A stretch of 64,000 nt of DNA from Blasia pusilla (taxonomy: Eukaryota; Marchantiophyta; Marchantiopsida; Blasiales), in NCBI GenBank assembly GCA_050084515.1, contig CM114272.1, forward strand, positions 53,940,001 through 54,004,000, in the 5' to 3' direction. The notes beneath the pieces were generated by a model that searched no databases, had not been told where the DNA came from, and worked only from the letters and a program-made list of their open reading frames with translations. A program made the position numbers and the translations under genes. Position 1 is the stretch's first letter. The number at the start of each line of letters is the position of its first letter. This document shows, piece by piece, positions 32,901-45,259 of the stretch.

Positions 32901-35900
32901 AGTAAAGTTCATAGCTGCAGTGAAATGAGTTTCGAGAAGCTGGAAAAAGAGGCCACTTCAGCTTAGGACTTAAGAGATAGTAAATAAAAAATTATCACAA
33001 AGATGACGTGCACCATAAAAAGCTGATCTATGGTACAAAAGTCAAGCGTCTATACCATTAGAAGATCACCTTTAACTGTTGCACACAATTGTTTATGGAG
33101 AAACTTTGAGAACCATTCCACGCATATCAGTTTGAACATCACATAATGACTAGCCAGTAGGGATCACCTGAAATAAGAAGGGTAAAGTCTCAGGCAGTGT
33201 CTGTGTCAGACCAAAAAGCAATTGTCTTCGCCGTTCCCCTGGACACGAAGCAGATAATGACACCAGATCAGCAGGAAACACACCAATATTTGACGCTGAT
33301 GGTATACTTTAGCAAAATCTTCCAGCATAAAATGTCTTGCATTTCTATAATCACAAATTGTCCAGAAACTCTAATATCAAAGACATAATACACACAACCT
33401 ACTCTTTACATACACGTGTGCACATCCTGGACAGGAGCTGAGCTGAAGGAGATGAGCGCGTTTGCGCTCAGATTCTGTTTACAATATGGTGATAGTTATG
33501 AGAGACTTCTGTGTTGAGAAAGCAGTACATTCCGAACACATGACATATGGATTGTATTGTGTAAATAAGTTAGCTAGAAGCCATGATGGACAGTAGTTGC
33601 TCCTGACCTGATCTAGTACAATGGGAAGAAAGATAGATAGCTATGTCTATAGTCTTTTCTGAGTTCAGGGACAGCTATTTTAGAGGAATAAGTTTATCAG
33701 CTCTATTTTTTGATATATCTTAGGGCTCGTTTTAGGTCAACCTCCATCTAGCTACGCAGCCAGAGGCTGCCCCCCCTTCTACGCCACTAGTATATATGCA
33801 TGGCTTTATCCTTTGTTCAGTTAGTGTTATCTGTTCCATTGAGAAGCACTCACTCTCCACCAGGATGCTGCTGCAGGAAGCTATTGAATGCTCGTTTTAC
33901 TTGTGTCTCATGTGTATGAGCTTGTCCTAGTTTGGTGTTACCACTCTTTCTTGTTCCAAAATCAGCTAAGGTGTTCCTAGTGTGTGTTTATCTCAGCTGG
34001 GAGGTTGTGAGGGTGAGACTGTGCAGGGAACTGGCCTAAACATGGCCATAACACTCGTACTATCTCTGACAAGTTAGCACTACTAGGTACTGTGCATCTG
34101 TGTTTACTCTTTCTCAACAGTGTTTCTAGTCCCTCTACCCTCTCAATTCTTTTTATTCTGTTGCAAACCCCAGCAATTGCTCTGAAATAACAATCCTATA
34201 ATTGATGAGCAAGGTCCATCCCACACAGCCAAACAAGAGAAGTCGAAGAATCCCCCATAAACATTAGTTTGGCTACCTTTAAACAGAATTTTGAATGATC
34301 TCGTTTAGAAGGGATATAAAGGTCCAGATTCTGTACCTTCCAAATCCTCATTATGAACTGTGACGTCTTCCGGAAGCCAGCGCAATACCATTGCCACTAG
34401 TTCAGCCTATGATACGCGAGTGAATATGTCAGTGAGTCTGTGGGAGCGCTCTATTGATTGTAGACATACAACATACATTACAACCATGACCATCACCTGA
34501 GAGTAATACCACAAAAAGAACACGAAGTAATTACACGAGGAAGAGCTAGAAGCAAACCAGTAGGGCAACTATTGTCAGGGAAATTCTCTTTGAATATCTC
34601 ATGTTTATGAATTAATCTAACAACTCTTTTGCTGAGGGTACTTTACATGTATAGAGCTGGAGGTACTGAGACCAAAGAGAGTCGGAAGGATTTCCTTCCA
34701 CATTGGTGGTCCCCCTCTCCTTGAAACCTGGAAAAGTGAAGCAAAAGGAATCAACAAGTTTGGAGGCTTCTAAAACTTGTTGACGTGATTGGCTTCGTTG
34801 TAAACTACAGAAATGTGGTGTACACCTGACAGTCTAGGCAAACAGTGAAAATATTCCCAATAGCATCCTCTTAAACATTGACCACTGCTGACATAATGAC
34901 ATCTTAAAATAATACAGAAAAACTGAATGTACTAAGCCCTTGGTTGTTCCAGTAACTTTGAAAGTTTTTCACGCTCGCACCTCAGCTACAAGCGCAGCAG
35001 CCTGACTCTTGAGAGCCCATTGCTCATGAGGTTTTGCGACTTCTTGTATCATATTTAGTGCCATGCTTGCCATCTGTCGGTGCTCCTCTGGGCTTAACTC
35101 ATCCCATCGTAAGCGAATCAGGTGCTGTAGACAAAGTTTAGTAGATACGTTACACACAAGGACTTGCCCATGGTTTCATACAAGGCTAGTCACTTTCAGA
35201 GGCAAAACTGACTGTAGAATAATCGTAGGATAGTCAATTGTGATGAACTTCAAATCCTATCATAAACACAACATACCTCTTACTAGCATTCCTACATTTA
35301 TCACCATCCTGACTGTACTTATGTCAAGAGACTACATATTGTACTCAAAGTAGTCCTCTATTCATCTAACGAGTTTTGACCTCAAATGGGTACAAGAAGT
35401 CGCCAACTATGTTGAAAGTCATGTCACATCTCACATGATTGCGTTTCCAAGTAGGTTGTCCAAGTCAATCTGACCTCGGTCTTCTTAACTTACGAGGCCC
35501 AGAGGACCGATGTTTGTAAAACTACTATTGTCAGCCTAAAACGAATCCATCATAACTTCCATTTATCATATAGATCTGAAAATAAATCTGGATAACTTCT
35601 CACCTGTAGCATCTTGAAGCCATAGAGTCGAACTTCAGAAGACCACTCTTGTCTTACCAAGGAGTATGCAACCCCTGCTAGTGAATGAACATTCCCAGCT
35701 TTCACCTGGATGGCCAAAATAGAGTTAAGCAAATTCGAATTGCTGAAGATACTAAACATGGTAGCAAACAGCGGCAGAGACAAAATACTGGTAAGAAATT
35801 TCCATTAACTAGAATTCTAACTATTTTATGATTATTACGGAGCCAATACAGATGTGCACAGTCAACCTACCCATTGAAGGATACCAGTTTACATTGCAAG

Positions 35901-37676
35901 TCGAATTCCTTACACCCTCTCCTGTCTACTACAACTTGTCCTTTTGAGGAAGAAGCGAGCCCTTACTTTGGGGCAGAAAAGCTTCTTTTCCAAGAGAGAA
36001 CTCTTAAACTTTTAGGTTCAACTGCCTGTCTTGCTCACTTAACTAACACTCAGTTAAGAATAAAACGTATGCCCAGTGCACACTCCTTTGGACAGGCAAT
36101 ATGCAGCAAAGACAAGCCTGACTAAATCTTACATTCCAAGACATTAATGCATCACGGTTACAACATCCTCAAGTTACCTTAGTTTAGTAAAGCTAAGTTG
36201 AGAGGGCAGAGAGAGCACATGATAACAATAATTTTCTACAATTCGGAAGCATCAAAGAGACGGATACGAAATTTCCAAAGCAGTGGCAAATATTAAGCTG
36301 AGCCCAAAGTTGTACATCATCAAACATGCAAAGAAACACAAAAACACTCGAACAGTTCTGTGATTCATATGTGGCATGCCAAATTGAGCCAGTGTTCAGG
36401 CTCCGTTACATATAGTTCAAGAAAATTATCTGCCAGTGATAACAGCAACTTTTCTAGGGTAGAGCTCCCCAACAGTCCAATGACATTCTGTCGACTCCCG
36501 TCTAATAACTGCCGAGAATTGCTCCAGTGATATGGCAATCTTCCGGATGAAACAACTTTGGGACGGAGGAAGGATCGAGTAGAGGGTGTTCTGGGTAACA
36601 GTTGGTAAGACAAAGAAAATGCTGAAGGTTCACTTGCCGATTCAAAATTACCTAACTCGAACAAGTAACTCCTCCTCTAAACAATTACATATTGGTAGCT
36701 TATTTTCAGTAAATTGCAGATTCCATTCCGGAAACAACATTCCTTGAGAGTCCAGAGGACTTCTAGATGTAATTAAGGACCCCATTTAGTGAAGTTGTTG
36801 TGGGATGACTTGCACCTTTTGCATCATCGAAAGTTACACATGCTCTGGCCCCACTGAAGAGTCACATAATCATACAAGGGAGGACCTGCTCAGATCATGT
36901 TGACTTGTACATGGGAAGGTCATAGAATTTGGTTTCGGAATGTTTTAGTGCCGCTATGAGGCTTGGTGCTGTTCTTAAACCCCGTGCCAGTCCATTCAGC
37001 TTAGAACCTCTTAATGAGACCTCGCTTTCATTAGTTCGGTAACTTTTCGTCTAACAGTAACTTGTGCGCATGAAATGGTAGATCCTACGATGACTTCAGA
37101 TATTACTTCCTTGGGCTACCACCAGGGTTCAAACTGAACATGGTACTTCCAAGAAATGCAGTTGAAAATCCTTTGAGCTTCACACATTGCCACAAGTTGC
37201 AAAACAAAGGCGTTCTTGATACCCGATGAAGGTCCTTCTTGCTTCGGGTCGGTTGAAAATAAAGTTCACATCCAATACACGGATTTGATTCAAGGATGAT
37301 TTGAAAAAAGCTATGACTTACAATTCTTCTTCTAAATTCTACTACCCCGCAGTGCCCATGCGGAGATTGTACTGCACGTCTAGTCGAGTGCAGCCACAAT
37401 AAAAGTATGGAAATTCCTCCGCTTGACATGGATCCATGTCCCAGAAATCTGGCGACCCGCGAGAAGCAGACTACGAAAGGAACACAAAATTAAGAAGGAA
37501 AACTGACAGATTCAACCAACTATACAGCGAAAGGACCATAAAAATTAAAAAATTAAAAAGAAACTCACAGATTCAAGGTAGGCAGTAGCGGCTTGACGAC
37601 TTTCCAGTGAAGATCGCCAGTCCAACGCCACTACAACGGCCTGCCTAGCCGCCTCCACCTGCGCGGCGTCTGCCAT
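23958..37676 (-). CDS. HST: HASTY / exportin-5 homologue (miRNA pathway karyopherin), 22 exons
   Basis: I could join 22 exons with GT-AG borders, all in phase, into about 1245 residues (Arabidopsis HASTY is about 1200). Exons 5'-3': 37676-37569, 35705-35604, 35124-34981, 34727-34647, 34406-34337, 33238-33168, 32939-32776, 32556-32485, 32201-31931, 31741-31679, 31197-30898, 30576-30466, 30134-30017, 29840-29671, 29550-29437, 27532-27429, 27194-26828, 26669-26431, 25501-24992, 24802-24508, 24371-24188, 24037-23958 (TAA). HASTY-like stretches include EWSSEVRLYGFKMLQ|HLIRLRWDELSP, LRWLPEDVTVHNEDLEG, FRLSACEVLKL, HLDAMGPFLK, HTVTFFERALRR, HLSWMLPPL, ENINYMEMHHIRQLL, EKLLRDLTRE and AIRGLTLESNA. In plants this importin-beta superfamily protein acts in the nucleus in microRNA biogenesis and movement. 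The gene shows no frameshift or stop, unlike everything around it. The last exon is the least certain; reading through its donor would give another stop at 24075. Confidence 0.93.
27533..29436 (-). other. Large HASTY intron with LINE-tail-like traces
   Basis: This 1.9-kb intron has two copies of a short motif, GACAATAAATC followed by ATTC-rich sequence, at about 28880-28912 and 29041-29075. They resemble the 3' end of the LINE fragment at 50826-50860 (GTGGACAATAAATCTATTC). They may be 3' stubs of old LINE insertions. No other content recognised. Confidence 0.4.
35706..37568 (-). other. HASTY intron 1
   Basis: 1.86 kb between the first exon (36 codons) and the second. I recognise no coding or repeat sequence. 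A long first intron is common in plant housekeeping genes and can carry regulatory sites, but none is evident. Confidence 0.5.
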
Positions 37677-38224
37677 TCTACAACCTTTATCACGACCCCC
37701 GCTGAGCCTCTAGCATTTCACTACCTCATTCCCGCGTCCAATAGACAGCTCCCTTCTGACCGGCATGACGGCAGAATTTCAAACACAACCGTCAGCACAG
37801 ACAACCTGCCAACCATACTAATCGCACAAACTCTCATGCGGAACACCCGATCCACCACAACCTGCCCACTGCACCTCATTCAGCATTCGGAAAGAACACA
37901 TTCCCCGGCCACCACCAACTCGTCGTGCCGCTTTGCCTTCCCGCCTTCCACCACCATCCCTCAAATTCCCGGCTCCTCTTGACCTTCTGCGTCTCATACT
38001 TCTGTCGGGAATAAAATTCTTGCAGCCGCGGGGGCGCAAAATCCGGGATCGGGCCCCCCAAAATCCGAGAACTCCGTGACCGCCAAGAGACGATGAGAGT
38101 GCCGAACGAAGAAGAGAGAGAGAGAAGAGAGTTGAGGTTTGCTTCACGAGATTCAGTGGTTAAGCTGTAGATCTGCGGAACGTCTTGAGGAGGGAGTTGT
38201 TAAGTTACGGGGTAATAAACCCAC
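37677..38224 (-). promoter_or_regulatory. Presumed HASTY promoter and 5' untranslated region
   Basis: The region upstream of the HASTY ATG is richer in G+C than the gene body near 37700-38100 and contains a purine run on the + strand, GAAGAGAGAGAGAGAGAAGAGAG, near 38108-38130 (CT-rich on the coding strand, frequent near plant transcription starts). No TATA box is convincing. An open frame on the - strand (38147-37818) is Arg/Gly-rich without a domain and is more likely leader sequence. Confidence 0.4.
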
Positions 38225-38690
38225 TCCGGCACCACATGAGAATCTTGTCTGCCAACTGCATACAAAATGGAGGTACAGTTGAGGGAGAGCTCCGTCTGTC
38301 TTGGGGGACAAGGAATCTGACGTGAATCTTTTAATGCACTTCCAACTAAAATGGAGGGAGGAGGGTGTGGAGTGACTGGAGTTAAGGTTAACTTAAGTTC
38401 ATGCCTATCCAACCGCCATACGTGAATCTTGTCATGGAAATTCAACTAAAATCGACGGAGGAGCTGACAGAGCTAGGGGTTCGCTTAACTTACAGCGATG
38501 CCCGATAGAGGGCTATAGATGAACCTTGTCATCCAAGTCATTCATTCAAGTCAATTACGGAAGGAGGAAGCTCTTTCACGGATGAGCTTAACTTAATGTC
38601 ATGCCGTCCGTACTCCATAGCTATTTGTGAATCTTACCACCCAAGAAAGGGGCGGCTGGATGAGCGATGGCACATTTACTTCCTCGGAGG
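38225..38690. repeat. Degenerate tandem repeat, about 100-bp period, five units
   Basis: Units starting near 38230, 38318, 38412, 38516 and 38622 share GTGAATCTTGTCAT...CCAACT..AAAATGGAGGGAGGAG...CTTAACTT...ATGCC in the same order, with considerable divergence and indels. It looks like an old minisatellite. Confidence 0.55.
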
Positions 38691-39054
38691 GAGCACTTGA
38701 GTTGAGATCACATTAGGGTGATTACTTGCCATGGAGGAGAGCAATTGCGCTCACATTAGGGTGACCTTAACCCCTCAAGAAGCACTACACAGCGGGCGGC
38801 CTTGAGAGGGGGAAAGTGTTACAAAATTACTAAACACATGAGTGGAGTAAATGTGGATAGTCTAAACCACGAAAAAAACAATGACACATATTTGTAATTA
38901 AATATGCCATTTTGGCATGTTTGTCAAAACATCTACATTATCTTCAGAGGTGTGATTTTCCAATTGCGACACCGGAGAGATCGCCACGTGTCTTTGAACC
39001 CAGAATGTACGATGCGTGACATGGGCATTCAAGTAGGGGCATTCAAGTAGCAGG
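38691..39054. other. Short spacer without recognisable content
   Basis: Nothing recognised. A 14-base direct repeat, GGGCATTCAAGTAG, occurs twice just before the G3 end (near 39023 and 39038). Confidence 0.5.
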
Positions 39055-40988
39055 TGTCGTGCCCATACACATCGCTACACAACATACATCCCTGTCAACG
39101 AACACACACACAAACAAGCACGATCCCATGCTAACTCATGGCATCCAAACAACGACACAAGAAGTACCAAAATATCTCCAATAAAATAAAATCCAATCTC
39201 TCTCACAACGCCATAGTTCTCACAAGTCTGCATTCTCACATGTCTCTCTCAATGTCAAACCAAACCCATGCTCGGCAACTACAAATCTTGACCCCAACTC
39301 AATCGTGAAGACAACTCCTCCTAGATGTGCGGTGCAGGTCCAGGGGTCCGGTGCGGCACGGAACGGCTACAAACGGCACCGCACTCGAGAATGGGGTGCG
39401 GAAGTGGGCGACATACCCTCTTAAATCAGCAATTCATATGCTCTCCTCCTTAGTGAAGGATCGACTCCCTGATTGAGACGGTGCGGTGTGGCCACAAGCG
39501 GCACAACGCGGAAATCGATGGCGTGTTGCGCGTATGGGCGTCACAGCACAGTACTCGATCGTCGTCGAGCAGCTACTAATCACAACATAGCAACATGAAA
39601 TGAAAACTCAAACACCATAACCCGAGGTCACCTACCATCACTAGTTGATGACGAAACTGCCATGACGATGGCGGCCAAACCAAAGTACGTGGTGGCGGCG
39701 GAAGTCAGCGAATCAACGGTGGTCGTGGAAGACCCTCCACTCTGTAATGGCGGCAATGCCAACCAAAGGGTGGACAACGGCTGAACGCGGCTCTGAGCAA
39801 TGCTGTGCGGCGGCAGCGACCGATGGTGGACGGTGACAGTGATAGTTCGCCACGGACGGTGACGGTTGACCATTGACAATGATGGTTGATTGCTGATGGT
39901 GACTACCGGCGGCGGCTGGTTTAGGGTTTGAACAATTTAACCCTAAAAATTGCGTAGCAATGGAAAATTTTCAAGATTGACCGTAACTTTTTGCTCGCAA
40001 CTCCAAATTGCGCGTTGTTTGTTGCACATCGTGCACAGCTTCATGATCTACGACGGTATCAAAAAATATTTTGAATCAAATATTCTGGTAAAAACTAAAA
40101 GGGACTGTCATAAAGCCCAACGTCTCTTTCTCCTACACAAAATTAGGCAACGCTTCTGCGCCGATTTCTCCCAACAAAAATTTCAAACTTGTGAGAATAC
40201 AAATCAGCAAGCTTCATGGTGCTCCCAAGAGTACTGGCATGGAGAAATCCACCCCCATACTCAATTTCTATTGAAAATTGGGCAATGCTTCCGCGTGCCA
40301 CTCTCCTGTACAAAAAATCAGCAAAGCAAAATAGCAAACTCGCACAGCTCTTGCTCCGGTGAGCACTCCTACAAGCCATGAAGCGGGGAACATGGTCCCC
40401 CAACTTGCACCAAACAATGAGCAACCATCGAGCTCCCCCATGAAGCTCTCTCACTCACTCATTCTCTCTTTGTAAAATAAGATCCAATCTCTCTCACAAC
40501 ACTATAGTTCTCATATGTGTGCACTCTCACATGTCTCTCTCAATGTCACACCAAACCTGCTCTCCTAATGAGAGGCTTGAGTTACACCCATAAGGCAAGG
40601 GATCATAGCTCCGCCGCCTCGTGCCAAGAGGTTCAACAAAGAGAGAATGAGTTCTCAAGCTTTATCTCGTTGATGTATACCCCTCTCCTCTCCCAAGCTC
40701 TCTCCATGGTAACATATGCTCCCAAGTCACCTCCATGGCTCTTGACCTGATGTAGGAGGTCAAGGGCCACTTATCAAAAATAGAAATTTGATCATATACT
40801 CAAAATGGTACTTACTTAAAATAGTAAGTTTTTCAATATGGCTCCAAATGAGCCGAAACGAAGGGAAAACTTGCTCTCTCAGGTTTTCCCGGACCTCAAT
40901 AGGTCATCCTCAACCTCTTGAGTATGTATTCCACTACTCGCAAAGGCGCTCCACTAGATCTCATCGATCTATCCTAAAAGACGTGACA
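39055..40988 (-). mobile_element. G3: internally deleted member of the DNMT-bearing Ty3 family
   Basis: On the - strand it starts TGTCACGTC at 40988 (block A), continues through the family leader to about 39290 (matching G1 1922-3293), then jumps to the tail of block A and a complete block B ending GCACGACA at 39055. All coding sequence is gone. Its ends match the ends of G1: block A first, block B last. No target-site duplication is visible. The right edge abuts a decayed BED-finger gene. Confidence 0.8.
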
Positions 40989-43344
40989 AGTGCATCCGCT
41001 ACTTGGATTACGGATGGAGGTATGGCCCATTCATCATTAACCTCATTTAGATCCCTTAGTATCTGTGTGTTAGATATGGGATCTATATCCTCCATTTGAT
41101 TAGAAACCCCCCCTCTTGTAGAATCTTCCACTTCTTTTTCTTTTCCTCGTTGAGGCATATCTCTTCCTCGCTGCATATGAGGATGCAACTTTCAACAAAT
41201 TCTTTTTCGAAGCAAGAAGGTCATAAGAAGAAGGCCCCCCTCTCACACCATCAATATGAGGATCACAATCCTCACCTACGATACTTGAATTCTTGAGAGA
41301 ATCCAAATCTATATTCACTAGTGTAACAAAGCCATGCTCAAGAGGAATCTTTGTGATGTGATGGTTTACACTGTCCACAATGTCACCCAATGAATCCACA
41401 AAATGTAAAGACTCAGAAGTACCAACATCTATGTTACCAAGTCCAACAATATATGTTATCTATCCCAAGTGATCCAAGAGCTTTTCACTCTCCTCTCTCA
41501 TGCTACCCATTTTGGATCCATCTATCGAAATGCCTTCCAAATTTTGACAATCATCTCCAACAGGTTCATAAGTGGGTGGAATGCATGGCACTTCTTTGGA
41601 TGGTGCACCATTAGAGGAAACCTCCACTTCCATGGGGGTGGTCCCAACATCCAAATTTCCTACATGAATGGGATCCAAACCACCTTGTATGGAGATGGTT
41701 GAGAGAGGAGTTTGAATAACCCATATATGTGAGTTAGGACTTTCCCCAAAAAAATCTTTATCTCCATGACATGAACTAGCGCTGAGAGAACCCAAATTTG
41801 CATTTTCCCTCTGTGGTGAAGTATCGGCACTCTCTATTGTAACCTCACACACATCAGTGTGAGAATTTATGCTTATAGTTGATGGAGGGCCTTCCATGCC
41901 GCCAACTGTAGGTTGCACTTATGGGTCTTCTACATAATCTTCATCTACCTCCATGGAAATAGGGATCTCTGTAGGCATTTTGGAAGAGTTATTACCAACC
42001 TCATGCCTTACTCTCTTCTTGAGCCTTTTGAAGACTCGTGGTCACGTCTCCTCGGATGCAAGAGTTCCTCCCATGGATTCGGAGTGCATAACTCTTCGTC
42101 TCGCCTCCTCAACATCAATATGGACTTCATGGTCCTCTCCCACCTCCTCAAGCAAAATAGGACTCCTTGGTGTAACACAATCAACAACCACCCTAGAAGA
42201 CCTCCGTGGGCGCAAAACTTCAGAGTCACTAATGTGTTCAGAGTTATCTGAAGTTGAAGTGGACCAGGTAGAGGAGTTATTGGAGCTACCTCCAACTCCA
42301 GATTACTTGCCACTCTTTCTAGACCATTGAAGGTCTACATCTATCTTCTCTTTAGGCACATACATTCATGCCCTTTCCTCACAAACCTCCTTCACTTTAT
42401 CTAGATTCCTCTTCTCCAACCATTCATGATATTGTTGCTTTGCCATAAAATCTAAGTATTTTTCCTCATCTCACTCAAGCCAACTCATCAAGTTTTGCTT
42501 CTTCCTTGCTATCCGAGCAATTGTCTCCCTCACTTGTTGATCTATCTCATCACAATCTTCAGAAGGAAGCAAATCTAAGTGCACACCGCCTTTTTCTCCC
42601 CCCCCCCGCCCCCCCTGGTTTCTTCACCAAGTCAAGGTGTAGAAAATATTTTTTGCCCCTCCCAATCAAATCTGTAGACGTTGGCTTGCTTGCTCTTTGA
42701 ATGGTAGCCAAGCATCCCAACACAACCATCTCCATCATGGCATTGTTTGTTTGGCACTCATGAACTTTCACAAGACAATGCCCATACTTCTTGTTTTCTA
42801 AGAGCTCTTCCCAATCTTCAATGTCAAAACAATGTTGGGGATTACACTCCATCAAAGCTAACGAGGATGGCTTCTTTCCCAAGTGAGGGATCTTAGGACA
42901 ATCTTTAATTGCGAACCATCTTCTTGAAAAAAATTTGCGCAATCGATATAATTTCTCCCTTCTCATTTTTTCCTCTCGCTTAGTTGCATCACCAAATTTC
43001 CTTAACTTCTCTATCTCTCTTTGGGAATCACTAATTTGCCTCTTACAACCCTTTCTAGGGTCCATAGGAGGCCTACCCGCATGTTCCAATGGAACTAAGT
43101 AGCATTATTCCATGTTTGGATGCTTTTTAATCAAGTCTTGGTTACACTTTGTCTTGTTTTTGGCAGAGAACATGCGGTTGCAAACCAAGCAAATCCACTT
43201 GGTGCCATCATGCAAATATCTCCAATATGTGTTCTCCTCCAAAACAACACCACACACAACTCGAGACAAATCTAGATTCGAAGTAGCCATGGAGATATCA
43301 CTCCTGAGACACATTGAATTAAAAAAAAAGTCACAAAACAACAA
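40989..43344 (-). pseudogene. Decayed BED-type zinc-finger gene, paralogue of 52435-55311
   Basis: On the - strand the product begins at 43288 (MATSNLDLSRVVCGVV) with a zinc finger WICLVCNRMFSAKNKTKCNQDLIKKH. It continues from 43089 (PRKGCKRQISDSQREIEKL, LALMECNPQHC, VVLGCLATIQRASKPTSTDL), then passes a run of Gs at 42597-42615 that breaks the frame. The far C-terminal part survives at 41399-40990 (KNLLKVASSY, QILRDLNEVNDEW). These match the + strand paralogue in order. Several stops and frameshifts show decay. It ends at the G3 boundary. It lacks the 70-residue tandem repeats of the paralogue. Function unknown; BED fingers bind DNA and are common in transposases and their relatives. Confidence 0.75.
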
Positions 43345-43362
43345 TTTTATTTACTTGTGAAG

Positions 43363-43364
<2 letters not shown>

Positions 43365-43395
<31 letters not shown>
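43365..43395. repeat. (GA)n microsatellite
   Basis: About 15 uninterrupted GA units. Confidence 0.95.
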
Positions 43396-43398
<3 letters not shown>

Positions 43399-43584
43399 CT
43401 TTTGCTTTGGTAAATGTCTCCTATATATAGTCTGGTTGGTCTCCTATCTATATACGCTTCCGAGGTTGAGGCTTGGTTAGATTCTTTTGGGGGTTTGAAT
43501 TGGGAGGAGTGCCTTATGATCTATCGCTTGCTTAAATGCTTCCTAAGCTGATATAACAGTAAAAATAGTAAACAATAAGAAGAG

Positions 43585-43607
43585 GAGAGAGAGAGAGAGA
43601 GAGAGAG
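43585..43607. repeat. (GA)n microsatellite
   Basis: About 11 GA units. Confidence 0.9.
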
Positions 43608-44699
43608 TTTTCATGATAGAAGGAATCCTTCAAAGTAGATCGGAAAAAATGCCTTCCTAGATTGAGGCTTGGTTAAATTCTTTCAGGGTTTTCAACCTTG
43701 AAAGTTATCTTCAACACTCTCGGGTTAGTGATTGGAAAATCCTCGGAAGGTCTAGACTACAAAATGTTCTCATGGAGAATCCAAAGAAACTACAAACTTC
43801 AAAACCATGGGTGTCCACTGATGCAAGACCATGTCTCACACAACTTTGTAAGGGGACCCATAAGCCTATTGATTTCCAGTGCACTAAAAGATCAACTTAG
43901 CTCTATACAGTCATTGTACAAGGTAAGTACTTAAACCCCACTCAGACTATATCAATCCCGCATTAAGAGCCACCACAATAAGAGGTTGTCGTTGAGCATT
44001 GGCCTCTTCATGATAAAGGCCTTGCACGAACGTTACCTTTATTTCCTGCCCAGGCTAGTCATCTCACCTGACAAAGATTAATGATGTCGCAAATAGCCCT
44101 CCACAACCCTTGGAGCTACCCAATCTAACATAGTTCAAGCTCAAATTAGGGGTCATAGGGGCTCCATACGCATGTGAGATTAACTTCCCGAGAAAAAAAT
44201 CTTTTTCATCCATCTTTTATATTGCAAATCACACTATTTTTCAAAAGTAGGAGGATCATTCCACTTCCAGGATATCGAAATCTTCTTTCTTCTCTCACCA
44301 TTAAGTGCGGCACATGAATTTTTTTTGTAGTTACCACATGCAGTTGTAGGCAATTGGATGAGGCTGCTTTCCATACCAAAATTCTCCATGTAATATGATA
44401 TGTTTGATAAAGAGAACATGCTAACTTTGATAACTTTGTTCTTGTGGATTGACAGGGAAGACCATCGTCGCAGACAAGCTGCACGTTGACTTCGATATCG
44501 TGAAGATCGATATTCAAAATATGATTTCGTTTTCTCTTGTACTTGCCGATGTCGATATGAACTGAAACAATACTCTGCTTAATCTTCTGAGATCCTCTGG
44601 GTTCGTTCCACATTTATTCTCTTGTGTTTGGGAATACGAGCTACCACCAGTGGAAGAAGTGAGATTCTGTTAACAAAGTTGACTAGTGCCCAATCCTTC
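43608..44699. other. Anonymous sequence
   Basis: No gene recognised. A minus-strand open frame (44613-44206) has no domain and no support from composition or a paralogue in the window. Confidence 0.4.
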
Positions 44700-45259
44700 A
44701 TTTGTGTAGAGTAGAAGAGTTACAAAGCACAACTCACCGAGGAGGAAAGAATAAAATAGGATCTTGAAGCTCAGAGAATTGGGGAAGAAAAGAAGAAAGT
44801 AGAATATGAACTAGAGTAAGAAGCTCTGAGAGCGAAGAAACTGTACGCGAAAGAGAAACGAAAGACGGAAACCCCAACGCTTGAATCTCCCCCTAAATCC
44901 CCCAAAAGCACCCAAAAAACGAATTGAAAACAGAGATGCCAGAAGAGAAGAAGGTGGCGGAACCTTCGCTTGTTGCATGACAAGAACCCACAATGGGTCG
45001 TAAGCCCACCCTATTGGCACCCATAATTACAGAAGCTTTGGCTTCAGAATCGGTGCCTGAGCCAGAATCTGAGGTCGTGGTAGACCCTCTAGCCTACCTT
45101 ACATCTAAAGGGCGTCATGGGATGGAGATAAAGCTGGATCAGCTCGAAGGATTGAAGGTACTTCCCACTCACAGCACTTTAACTTGTTCCATAAGATTGC
45201 AATTGAGCAAGGTTGTTTGGGACTTAACTATATCGGGACTGGTTCAAAAAGAACTTTGA
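44700..45259 (+). pseudogene. Possible degraded coding remnant, Lys/Glu-rich then an acidic C-terminal segment
   Basis: On the + strand a broken frame encodes charged helical sequence such as EAQRIGEEKKKVEYELE and AKKLYAKEKRKTETPTLES with an internal stop. From 44993 there is an 88-residue open frame (PEPESEVVVDPLAYLTSKGR). No family recognised. It could be a retroelement gag remnant or chance. Confidence 0.3.

Noticed and set aside
37818-38147. Arg/Gly-rich minus-strand open frame upstream of HASTY
   Set aside because: Lies in the presumed 5' leader and promoter, G+C-rich composition explains the open frame, and no domain is present.
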